Below are positions 36,157-43,685 of a stretch of 64,000 bases of DNA, piece by piece. The position numbers were made by a program, and so were the translations under genes. Origin of the DNA: Nocardioides humilatus (GTDB taxonomy: Bacteria > Actinomycetota > Actinomycetes > Propionibacteriales > Nocardioidaceae). Numbering within the stretch: the stretch's first letter is position 1; the number at the start of each line of letters is the position of its first letter. The stretch lies in assembly GCF_008373755.1 (NCBI RefSeq), contig NZ_VUJV01000001.1:930001-994000 (forward strand), read 5' to 3'. Under the pieces are notes generated by a model. That model was not told where the DNA came from. It did not search any database and saw only the letters and a list, made by a program, of their open reading frames with translations.

Positions 36157-39100
36157 AGGTCAAGGTCGGGCTCGTCCAGCCCCAGCACGCCGCCCCACCG
36201 GACAACATCCAGATCGTCGCTGACGCGACGGCGACGGTCGGCGACGTCGCCGGCGCGCTCGCCGGGTCGGACCGTCGCCAGGGTCAGTTCCAGACCGAGC
36301 GCGGAGTGACCCTGGCCCGGGCGGGCCACGGCACCACCCCGCAACCGCTCGACCCGGAGCAGACGCTCATCGACTCCGGCATCCAGTCCGGCAGCACGCT
36401 CACGATCGCCTACGCCGACACCGTCGCGGCGACGCGAGCCGGTGCTCCGACCGTGGCCGTGCTCCGCGTGCTCGAAGGTCGCGACGCCGGCATGGAGTTC
36501 CCGCTCCGCCTCGGCAGCTCGACCATCGGCCGTGCTGCCGACTGCGAGGTCCGGCTCAAGGACCCGTCGGTGTCAAAGCAGCACGCGCGGATCATCGTGG
36601 GCGCCCGGGTCGAGGTCGTCGACATCGGATCCTCCAACGGCGTGGTCGTAGGAGGCGTCCAGGTGAGCCGGCTCGCCGTGGCAGTCGGCGACGTCATCGA
36701 GCTCGGTGACACCACGGTCTCGGTCGTCTCGCTCGCCGCCAGCGGCCCGAGCGCGTCGACCGACGTCGCGTTCGTCCGATCGCCGCGGGTGCTGCGCCGG
36801 CCCGTCCCGACGCCGATCGAACTCCCCCAGCCACCCCGACCGCGCCAGGGAGTCCGGTTCCCGTGGCTGATGCTGATGGTGCCGCTCCTCATGGGCGGCA
36901 TCTTGTTCTGGCGGCTCCAGACCTCGGCCAACAGCCGCGGCAGCTCGACGTTCTCGCTCATCTTCATCCTGATGACGCCGCTGCTCATGGTCGCGAATTT
37001 CATCGAGCAGCGGCGGCAGCGATCGATCACGATGAAGGAGGAGATCGCCGAGTTCGAGAGCGCGCTCGACACCTGTCGTCGACAGCTGGCCGACGGGCAC
37101 GAGCAGGAGCGCCACCAGCTCGGCGAGATGCACCCGTCGCTGGCCGCGTGCCTCGACGCCGTCGACCGGCACGCCGAGGTGCTGTGGAGCCGACGCCCCG
37201 AGCACCCGGAGTTCCTCAACGTCCGGTTCGGCCTCGGCAACATCCCGCCGCACCACCAAGCCGTCCTTCCGCGCGCCGGAGGGCTGCCCGAGTTCCGGCA
37301 GCGCTCGGAGGCATTGGCTGCCGAATACGCGCTGCTCCAGAACGCCCCCGTGGTCGGCAACCTGCGCGTCGTGGGCGGCTTGGGCATCGCCGGGCCGCCA
37401 CAGCGGCGCGAGGGCGTCGCCCGCGCGGCCGTCGCCCAGATCGCGATGCTCCACTCGCCGGCCGAGGTCGTGCTCGCCTGCCTGACCTCCTCGACCAACC
37501 GCCGCACCTGGGACTGGGTCGAGTGGCTCCCCCACACCTCGTCGGCCCACTCCCCCCTGCCCAACCACCTGTCCGCCGACCCCGGCACGGGGACCGTGCT
37601 CCTCAACGAGATCGAGCAGCTCATCACGACCCGCTCCGGCGGCGCAGCCGCGCGGCTGCGCGGCCCGATCGACGACTCCGACAAGCCCGACCTCCCGGCG
37701 GTCCCGTCGGTGATCGTCATCGTCGACGACACCGCTGTGGACATCGCTCGCCTGACGCGTGTCGCCGAGCTCGGCCCTGACGTCGGAGTCTTCGTGCTCT
37801 GGATCGCCGATGCTGCTTCCGGCTTGCCGGCGTCGTGTCGCACCTTCGCCGTCGTCGACGGCGGCAGCGGTTCGGTCGGCATGGTTCGCGAGGAGGTGCG
37901 GGTCGACGCCGTCGCCATGGAGGTGCTCGAGGCATCCGACGCGGCGATGCTCGCCCGCCGCCTGGCTCCGCTCGTCGACGCCGGTCGCCCGGTCGAGGAC
38001 GAGTCCGACCTCCCCCGCTCGGTCTCCGTGGTCAGCCTCCTCGGCCAGGAAGCCAGCGACGACGCCGATGTCGTCATCGCACGCTGGCGCGAGAACCAGT
38101 CGCTCGTGGTCCGCGACGGCTCGCCGCCGGTCGTGCGCGAACACGCGAGCGGTCTGCGCGCGATCGTCGGGCACGCCGGGTCCGAGCCGTTCGCGATCGA
38201 CCTGCGCTCTCAGGGCCCCCACGCCCTCATCGGCGGAACGACGGGCGCCGGCAAGTCGGAGTTCCTCCAGGCCTGGGTCCTCGGGCTGGCGCACGCCTAC
38301 AGCCCCGACCGGGTGACGTTCCTCTTCGTCGACTACAAGGGCGGCGCCGCGTTCGCCAACTGCGTGGAGCTGCCCCACTGCGTTGGGATGGTGACCGACC
38401 TGTCGCCGTACCTCGTGAGGCGAGCACTGCGCAGCCTGCGCGCCGAGCTCCACTACCGGGAGCGCCTCCTCAACGAGAAGGGCAAGAAGGACCTCATCGA
38501 CCTGGAGAAGTCCGGCGATCCCGACTGCCCGCCGAGCCTCATCATCGTCGTCGACGAGTTTGCCGCGCTGGCCTCGGAGGTGCCGGACTTCGTCGAGGGC
38601 GTCGTCGACGTGGCTCAGCGTGGTCGGTCCCTCGGCCTCCACCTCGTCCTCGCCACGCAGCGGCCCGCGGGCGTCATCAAGGACAACATCCGCGCCAACA
38701 CCAACCTGCGGATCGCCCTGCGCATGGCCGATGAGAGCGACTCGCTCGACGTCCTCGGCAGCTCGATGGCGGCCCACTTCCCGACGTCGATCCCGGGCCG
38801 AGGCGCGGCCAAGACTGGGCCGGGCCGGATCACCTCCTTCCAGTCGGCCTTCCCGGGCGCCCGCACCGCGCCCGAGCTGGAGACTCCGCCGATCGAGGTC
38901 ACCGACCTCGACTTCGGTGGCGGTCGGCAGTGGAAGCTGCCCGAGCGGCCGAGCATCGGTCAGTCCGTCGCCAAGGACATCGACCGGGTCGTCACCACGA
39001 TCCGCGCCGCGTGCGCCCGTGCCGAGATCCCCGCCCCGCGCAAGCCGTGGCTCGACTCGCTCGCGGCGATCTACAGCCTCCGAGCGCTCCAGCCCCGGCG

Positions 39101-40616
39101 CGACATCCGGATCCCGATCGGCGTCGTGGACGTGCCTGACCACCAGTCGCAGGTGATCGAGTACTACCGACCCGACTCCGACGGCAACCTGCTGATCGTG
39201 GGCACCGGCGGCTCGGGCAAGACCACCGCGCTCCGCACCCTCGCGGCCGCGTCCGCGATCACGCCGGGCGGTGGCGTGGTCCACGTCTACGGCCTCGACT
39301 TCGGCACCGGCGCCCTGGCCTCGCTCGAGGCGCTCCCCAACGTCGGCAGCATCATCAACGGCGAGGACGAGGAGCGGATCCAGCGCCTCATCTCCTACCT
39401 CGGCGAGGTGATCGAGGAGCGCGCTGGCCGCTACGCCGGCGTCGCTGCCGCCAATCTCGACGACTACCGCCGGCTCGCCAACCAGCCGCAGGAACCCCGG
39501 CTTTTGATCCTGCTCGACGGCTTCAGCAACTTCCGCACGGCTTACGAGACGACCACGGGCGCTTGGCTCTACCAGCGCTTCCAGCGGATCCTGCTCGACG
39601 GGCGCGCCGTGGGCGTGCACGTGGCCATGACGGCCGACCGTCCTGCCGCCGTACCCGGATCGGTCATGTCGGCCTTCCAGCGCCGCATCGTGCTCCGACA
39701 GGCCGACGAGGACGCCTACCTCTCCATGGGCGTGCCCCGCGACGTCCTCAACGCCACGAGTCCTGCAGGACGCGCGATCTGGGAGGAGACCGGCCAGGAG
39801 ATGCAGATCGCGGTCCTCCTGTCCGACGAGCACGTGAAGGCAGCGATCGCCTCGGCCGCCGCCCAGGTCGCGGCCATCGACCAGCTCGGCGTCCGCCTGG
39901 CCGAGCACCACACCCGGCCGCCTGCGGTCCAGTCGCTGCCGTCGCTCGTCAACGCGGCCGCACTGCCCACCGAGGTCCGCGGTCGTCCGGCGCTCGGCAT
40001 CGCCGACACCACGCTCGCGCCGATCGGCTTCGACCCGGCCGGCGTGATCATGGTCGCCGGACCTCCTCAGTCCGGCCGGACCAACGCCGTTCGGTGGCTC
40101 GCCACCTCGCTACGGCGCCGGTGGCCCGACCTTCGGATCGTGCACCTCAGCACCCGCCGGTCGCCGCTGTCAGGCCTTGACCTCTGGACGCAGAGCGCCG
40201 ACCACGAGGAGGCCGTGAAGGCAGTGCTCGAGTCGCTCGACGCGCTCGGTCCGATCACGCCCGCGGCCAGTCCTGACGCGGCCCCGCCCATGGCACTCGT
40301 CGTGGAGTACCTCCCCGACTTCGTCGGAAGCGGCGTCGAGCAGCCGCTGCTCAAGCGCATCCAGGCGATGCGCCGAGCAGGTTGCCCCGTCATCGCCGAG
40401 GCCGAGACACCCGCCTGGACGAGCTCCTGGCCACTGACGATGGAGATCCGCAACGGTCGCACCGGCCTGCTCCTGCAGCCCGACCAGGCCGACGGCGAGT
40501 CCCTGCTGCGCACAGCGCTCCCGAGGATCCGTCGCGCCGACTTCCCTGCCGGGCGGGGCTTCTGGGTCAAGGGCGGCGCTGTCGCCAAGGTCCAGCTGCC
40601 GCTGGTCGAGGAGTGA
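36153..40616 (+). CDS. EccC/EssC-like FtsK/SpoIIIE ATPase with N-terminal ubiquitin-like and FHA domains
   Basis: The motor of a type VII secretion system, 1487 residues. Order: beta-grasp, ubiquitin/YukD-like region (1-90), FHA domain (about 100-190; STIGRAADCEVRL, SVSKQHARI, GSSNGVVV), two membrane helices (about 236-256 and 267-285), a linker domain, then three FtsK-type ATPase domains. Domain 1 is intact (GGTTGAGKS, Lys701; LIIVVDEFAAL). Domain 2 keeps its Walker A (GTGGSGKT, Lys1023) but has LLILLDGFSN. Domain 3 has GPPQSGRT with Arg1309 for Lys and EYLPD, so it is probably inactive. The FHA/two-helix/three-ATPase plan resembles firmicute EssC rather than mycobacterial EccC. GTG start in GTGA overlap. 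Confidence 0.94.
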   Translation: MKVKVGLVQPQHAAPPDNIQIVADATATVGDVAGALAGSDRRQGQFQTERGVTLARAGHGTTPQPLDPEQTLIDSGIQSGSTLTIAYADTVAATRAGAPTVAVLRVLEGRDAGMEFPLRLGSSTIGRAADCEVRLKDPSVSKQHARIIVGARVEVVDIGSSNGVVVGGVQVSRLAVAVGDVIELGDTTVSVVSLAASGPSASTDVAFVRSPRVLRRPVPTPIELPQPPRPRQGVRFPWLMLMVPLLMGGILFWRLQTSANSRGSSTFSLIFILMTPLLMVANFIEQRRQRSITMKEEIAEFESALDTCRRQLADGHEQERHQLGEMHPSLAACLDAVDRHAEVLWSRRPEHPEFLNVRFGLGNIPPHHQAVLPRAGGLPEFRQRSEALAAEYALLQNAPVVGNLRVVGGLGIAGPPQRREGVARAAVAQIAMLHSPAEVVLACLTSSTNRRTWDWVEWLPHTSSAHSPLPNHLSADPGTGTVLLNEIEQLITTRSGGAAARLRGPIDDSDKPDLPAVPSVIVIVDDTAVDIARLTRVAELGPDVGVFVLWIADAASGLPASCRTFAVVDGGSGSVGMVREEVRVDAVAMEVLEASDAAMLARRLAPLVDAGRPVEDESDLPRSVSVVSLLGQEASDDADVVIARWRENQSLVVRDGSPPVVREHASGLRAIVGHAGSEPFAIDLRSQGPHALIGGTTGAGKSEFLQAWVLGLAHAYSPDRVTFLFVDYKGGAAFANCVELPHCVGMVTDLSPYLVRRALRSLRAELHYRERLLNEKGKKDLIDLEKSGDPDCPPSLIIVVDEFAALASEVPDFVEGVVDVAQRGRSLGLHLVLATQRPAGVIKDNIRANTNLRIALRMADESDSLDVLGSSMAAHFPTSIPGRGAAKTGPGRITSFQSAFPGARTAPELETPPIEVTDLDFGGGRQWKLPERPSIGQSVAKDIDRVVTTIRAACARAEIPAPRKPWLDSLAAIYSLRALQPRRDIRIPIGVVDVPDHQSQVIEYYRPDSDGNLLIVGTGGSGKTTALRTLAAASAITPGGGVVHVYGLDFGTGALASLEALPNVGSIINGEDEERIQRLISYLGEVIEERAGRYAGVAAANLDDYRRLANQPQEPRLLILLDGFSNFRTAYETTTGAWLYQRFQRILLDGRAVGVHVAMTADRPAAVPGSVMSAFQRRIVLRQADEDAYLSMGVPRDVLNATSPAGRAIWEETGQEMQIAVLLSDEHVKAAIASAAAQVAAIDQLGVRLAEHHTRPPAVQSLPSLVNAAALPTEVRGRPALGIADTTLAPIGFDPAGVIMVAGPPQSGRTNAVRWLATSLRRRWPDLRIVHLSTRRSPLSGLDLWTQSADHEEAVKAVLESLDALGPITPAASPDAAPPMALVVEYLPDFVGSGVEQPLLKRIQAMRRAGCPVIAEAETPAWTSSWPLTMEIRNGRTGLLLQPDQADGESLLRTALPRIRRADFPAGRGFWVKGGAVAKVQLPLVEE

Positions 40617-40627
40617 CCTTGGCAGGC

Positions 40628-40676
40628 CTTGTGCGGTGATGGGCTACCAGGATCTGCTGGCAGATAACCGCGCAAG
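40628..40676. terminator. Candidate bidirectional terminator
   Basis: Arms CTTGTGCGGT (40628-40637) and ACCGCGCAAG (40667-40676) pair with one wobble and enclose a second small stem, CCAG-GATCTG-CTGG (40647-40660). It fills the gap between the convergent EccC-like and lipase genes. There is no strong U-tract. Confidence 0.5.
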
Positions 40677-40688
40677 CCCGGGCTAGGG

Positions 40689-41732
40689 CTAGATCGACTC
40701 GTCGAGGCTGTCGAGGCTGTGCGCCTCGATCGGGTTCCAGGTGTCGTAGCCGGTGTACTGCTGGCTGCCGGCGGCGTCCTCGACGTTGGTCAGGCTCTGC
40801 AGGCCGCCGAGGATGTCGTTGGGCGCCTGGTGGTTGACGATGTTGCTGGTGTCGATGCCCAGGATCGCGGCGTCGTACTGATCGGGGAGCACCGGGTTGT
40901 GGGTGCCGATCCACTGGAAGAACCCGGGACCCTCGCCCCCGCCGGCGATGTGGGCATACATCATCTCGCTCGGGCTCACGCCTGCCGCGTTGTAGGTCTC
41001 GGCGTGCGCACCGGTCGCGATCGAGGACACCGCGGCCAACCGCCCACCGAGCGAGTGGCCCGTGAAGACGACATTGTCGACGCCGACCTGGTTGCGGATG
41101 GCCAGTGCGAGGGCGACCGCCTGCTCGCTCTGTTGCGAGAGGTAGACCGAGCCTTGCGCATCGGCCACGAGGTCGGCGCCCGGCGCGATGCCGTCGAACC
41201 ACTCCGTCGTACCGCAGTAGGCGACGACGATCTGACCGTCGGAGTTCTGGAAGATCGACGCAGAGAAGCCGCTGGCCGGGTCGCGCACAAGGGATGGGTC
41301 GATGCCCAACGCCAGGAGCTCCTCATCGGAAAGGCGGTGCCAGTCACCGACGTCACCGCTGTCGGAGTAGGCGGCCTGGGAGAGCTGCAGCAGGGTCTGG
41401 GCCGAGGTGTCGCCCGGCTCCAGGCAGGGTGCGAGCATGATCCCGCGGACCTGATCCACGGTCATACCGCTGACCTCGGCCTGGTCCTCGATCTGACGCA
41501 TCAGCCACTCCGCACGTTGGATCAGCTCGTCCGATGCGGCCAGCAGCGCGGGCCTGTGGTGCTCGAACCACGTGGTTTGGAAGGCATCGCAGTCCGGGCC
41601 GGGCCACAGGGCTGTCAGGTTCGCGATCACGCCGTCGAGCTGGCCGAGCAGCCCGGTCAGCTCGCCTGCCTGCATCGACATCGAGTCGGCGCCGCGCTGG
41701 ACCTGGACCAGGTCCATCCCGACGAAGGTCAT
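40689..41732 (-). CDS. WXG100-headed lipase, candidate T7SS effector
   Basis: A 347-residue protein. The N-terminal 90 residues are a WXG100-like helical hairpin with WPG in the turn (TALWPGPDCDAF), beginning MTFVGMD as in the neighbouring candidate effector. The rest resembles a class 3 lipase or related alpha/beta hydrolase: VVAYCGTTEW before the nucleophile, Ser in GHSLGG, and later acidic and His residues (GIDTSNIVNHQAP). A WXG100-lipase fusion is a typical T7SS effector design. The ATG at 41732 overlaps the stop of the preceding gene in ATGA; the longer open frame upstream lies within that gene. Confidence 0.88.
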   Translation of the reverse strand: MTFVGMDLVQVQRGADSMSMQAGELTGLLGQLDGVIANLTALWPGPDCDAFQTTWFEHHRPALLAASDELIQRAEWLMRQIEDQAEVSGMTVDQVRGIMLAPCLEPGDTSAQTLLQLSQAAYSDSGDVGDWHRLSDEELLALGIDPSLVRDPASGFSASIFQNSDGQIVVAYCGTTEWFDGIAPGADLVADAQGSVYLSQQSEQAVALALAIRNQVGVDNVVFTGHSLGGRLAAVSSIATGAHAETYNAAGVSPSEMMYAHIAGGGEGPGFFQWIGTHNPVLPDQYDAAILGIDTSNIVNHQAPNDILGGLQSLTNVEDAAGSQQYTGYDTWNPIEAHSLDSLDESI

Positions 41733-42310
41733 GACGGACCGTCGATCAGCTCCATCAGAGCACCCACAGCACCGGCAAGCCCGTGACGAGCACCCTCGGA
41801 CAGTGCGTCCAACGTTGCCTGGTCCTTGGCGGCCACGCCGGCTTCGCCGTCGCGGATCAGGACGGACCCGCAAGGTTCTCCTCCACGACGAGCGGAGAGG
41901 AGCACGTCGTCGGGGAAGTCGTCGATCGCGGCCTGCACAACCTCGACAACGTCGGCCACGCCGATCATGAGCCACTCGGCGACCGGCCCGATCGGACGCA
42001 CGACCACCGCCAAGTCGCCACGTCGCAGCACATAGCTGGGATAGACGTCGTTCGTCAGCGAAGTGACCGCGAGCCATCCCGTCACACCGCTGGCGAGCTC
42101 GGCCAGTCGCTCCGAGACCGCTCGCTTCCGAGGCGCCTCCGGATCGGCGATCCCGTCGAGCGCCTCGAGCATCTCTGCGAGATCTCGCTCGAAATTGTCG
42201 GAGGACAGCCGGAGCTCGGCGAGCAGATCGGCACCTTCCGCGCCTCCGCCAAGGAGCGCCATCGACAGCGAGGGCAGCAGGAGCCCTTCGACTCGTAGCT
42301 GCGCGCTCAC
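41729..42310 (-). CDS. Small protein between two WXG100-headed genes, possible chaperone or immunity protein
   Basis: A 193-residue protein of unknown family with no signal peptide or membrane helix. It is mixed alpha/beta, with an acidic helical N-terminal third, a central segment TSLTNDVYPSYVLRRGDLAVVVRPIG, then helices. It overlaps the upstream candidate effector by GTGA and the downstream lipase by ATGA, so it is translated with both. Position and size fit an EspG-like chaperone or an immunity protein, but the sequence itself does not identify either. Confidence 0.7.
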   Translation of the reverse strand: MSAQLRVEGLLLPSLSMALLGGGAEGADLLAELRLSSDNFERDLAEMLEALDGIADPEAPRKRAVSERLAELASGVTGWLAVTSLTNDVYPSYVLRRGDLAVVVRPIGPVAEWLMIGVADVVEVVQAAIDDFPDDVLLSARRGGEPCGSVLIRDGEAGVAAKDQATLDALSEGARHGLAGAVGALMELIDGPS

Positions 42311-43179
42311 AGCTTGATCCCCATGTTGTAGAGCCATTCCGCCGGCTTCTCCATCAGCTTGTCAGCCCCCTCAACGAGCCACGGTGCCTTGCGGGCGACG
42401 TTGTCGTTGCCGTAGTTGATGAATCCCTGCCAGCCCGACCAACGCTCATTGATCTGCTCGGGCGTCAGGCCCCGGTTGTTCTGCATGTAGGAGTAGAGGT
42501 TGTCGGCCTCCTGGGAGTTCAGTGGCAGGAAGAAACCCACCTCCGTGCTGAGGCCTGTCCACAGCAGGCTGAGCGGCGCCGACGCAACCGTCATGCCCAC
42601 GTCGAGGGCACTTTTCACGCCTCCCGCGAGGTCGCCCCGCTGACCGGCCGCGTAGAGGTCGCTGAGCGCGAAGCCGAGGCCGATGCCCTTCAGCCCGTTG
42701 CCCAGCCATTTCCCGCCCGGGAAGTTCTCCAGCTTCCACGCGTCCTTCCAGGTCTCGGCGAAGTCGCCGACGAAACTGGCGATCGACGTACCGATCTCGA
42801 AACCCGAGAAGCCGGCGAGCAGGAGATCCGAGATCGAAGGGAAACCGCTGCCGTCAGGGCCGACGGTCCACGAGAAGCCACCGATCGAGAAGGAGCCACC
42901 CGGCACCGGCTCGCCACTGGCGAGGGCCTGTTCCTCGATCTGCCGGTAGAGCACCATGACCGCGTCGCCGAGCTGGACGGCGGCGGCGTTGAGAGACGAG
43001 CGGTACGACGAGAACCACGCGTCACGGAAGGCGTCGGCGTCCGGACCGGGCCATGCCCAGCCAGCCTGGTCGACTGCCGCGTCGACCTGCTGGATGAGCG
43101 ACTCCAGCCGCTGCGCCTCGACACCGAGACCGTCGGCGTGCGCTCGGACCTGGTCGAGGTCCATTCCTACGAACGTCAT
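42307..43179 (-). CDS. WXG100-headed protein with unknown C-terminal domain, candidate T7SS effector
   Basis: A 290-residue protein. Residues 1-90 form a WXG100-like hairpin (WAWPGPDADAF in the turn) closely related to the lipase head. It carries a YxxxE motif (YRQIE) after the second helix, which fits the YxxxD/E T7SS export signal. The remaining 200 residues are Gly/Ala-rich with two hydrophobic stretches (LLLAGFSGFEIGTSIASF and VGMTVASAPLSLLW) and match no toxin fold I know; membrane insertion is possible. Start ATG at 43179; GTG at 43182 is possible. Its stop overlaps the small protein downstream. Confidence 0.8.
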   Translation of the reverse strand: MTFVGMDLDQVRAHADGLGVEAQRLESLIQQVDAAVDQAGWAWPGPDADAFRDAWFSSYRSSLNAAAVQLGDAVMVLYRQIEEQALASGEPVPGGSFSIGGFSWTVGPDGSGFPSISDLLLAGFSGFEIGTSIASFVGDFAETWKDAWKLENFPGGKWLGNGLKGIGLGFALSDLYAAGQRGDLAGGVKSALDVGMTVASAPLSLLWTGLSTEVGFFLPLNSQEADNLYSYMQNNRGLTPEQINERWSGWQGFINYGNDNVARKAPWLVEGADKLMEKPAEWLYNMGIKL

Positions 43180-43221
43180 CACTCACCTACGTCGGTTAGC
43201 GGTCGAAAAGAAGGGAGATCA

Positions 43222-43262
43222 GGGCCCTGCGTCGGCGTACCCCACACGCCGACACAGGGCCC
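43222..43262 (-). terminator. Strong hairpin between the WXG100 gene and the effector genes
   Basis: Arms GGGCCCTG-C-GTCGGCGT and ACGCCGAC-A-CAGGGCCC form a 17-position stem with one mismatch around a 7-base loop. In the minus-strand direction it is followed within about 10 bases by a CT-rich stretch (CCCTTCTTTTC). It probably acts as a partial terminator, so the WXG100 gene would be expressed well above the two effectors. Confidence 0.7.
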
Positions 43263-43279
43263 CGAGAGTTGTCGGCGCG

Positions 43280-43552
43280 TCAGGCGCCGGAGACCTGCTC
43301 CTGCGCGTCGGCGTTGTTGAGGGCCGACTGGCCGAGGCCGGCGATCGCGTCCTGCGCGGCCTGGAGGGCCGGGCGGTGCTGGCTGTTCCACCAGTCCGCG
43401 AACTGGGTGGCGTCCGTGCCGGTCCACGCGGCCGAAAGACTCCCGACGATCCCCTCGATCGCGGAGATGACCGAACCGATCTGGTCGGCCTGCGAGTTCA
43501 GCTGGCTACCAAGGCCCCGAACCTGCTCGACATCCATTCCCACCATTGCCAT
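43280..43552 (-). CDS. WXG100-family (EsxA-like) secreted protein
   Basis: A 90-residue protein of standard WXG100 size: two helices around the WTG turn (SAAWTGTDATQFADWW). WXG100 proteins are exported as helical-hairpin dimers by T7SS and are needed for co-secretion of effectors. It starts MAMVGMDVEQVRGLGSQL, like the heads of the two effectors. The ATG has GAGGAG six bases upstream. Only one WXG100 gene is present, so it may homodimerise. Its promoter carries operator D. Confidence 0.95.
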   Translation of the reverse strand: MAMVGMDVEQVRGLGSQLNSQADQIGSVISAIEGIVGSLSAAWTGTDATQFADWWNSQHRPALQAAQDAIAGLGQSALNNADAQEQVSGA

Positions 43553-43615
43553 GACGATCTCCTCGATCTGTGTCTGTTGTCCCCGAGCTGCTTGTCGTCC
43601 CGAGATCTGGGCGAA

Positions 43616-43644
43616 ACGTTAGGGTCGCCGCCCAGCCCTGTCGA
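43616..43644 (-). promoter_or_regulatory. Candidate promoter of the WXG100 operon
   Basis: On the minus strand TCGACA (43644-43639) and TAACGT (43621-43616) are spaced by 17 bp. Transcription would begin near 43609, giving a leader of about 57 bases. Operator D abuts the -35. Confidence 0.6.
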
Positions 43645-43661
43645 TGGGTCCATCTCCCCAT
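43644..43661. promoter_or_regulatory. Operator D, ATGGG-N8-CCCAT palindrome
   Basis: ATGGGTCCATCTCCCCAT, extended by matching flanks (GTCG before and CGAC after). Its centre is about 43.5 bp upstream of the predicted start of the WXG100 transcript, a typical activator position next to the -35. The gene on its other side ends towards it, so only the WXG100 operon can be its target. Confidence 0.75.
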
Positions 43662-43685
43662 CGACCCTGACCCCTTCGTCCGGGG

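Noticed and set aside
36573-39911. An 1112-codon minus-strand frame inside the EccC-like gene
   Set aside because: Shadow of a certain FtsK-type ATPase.
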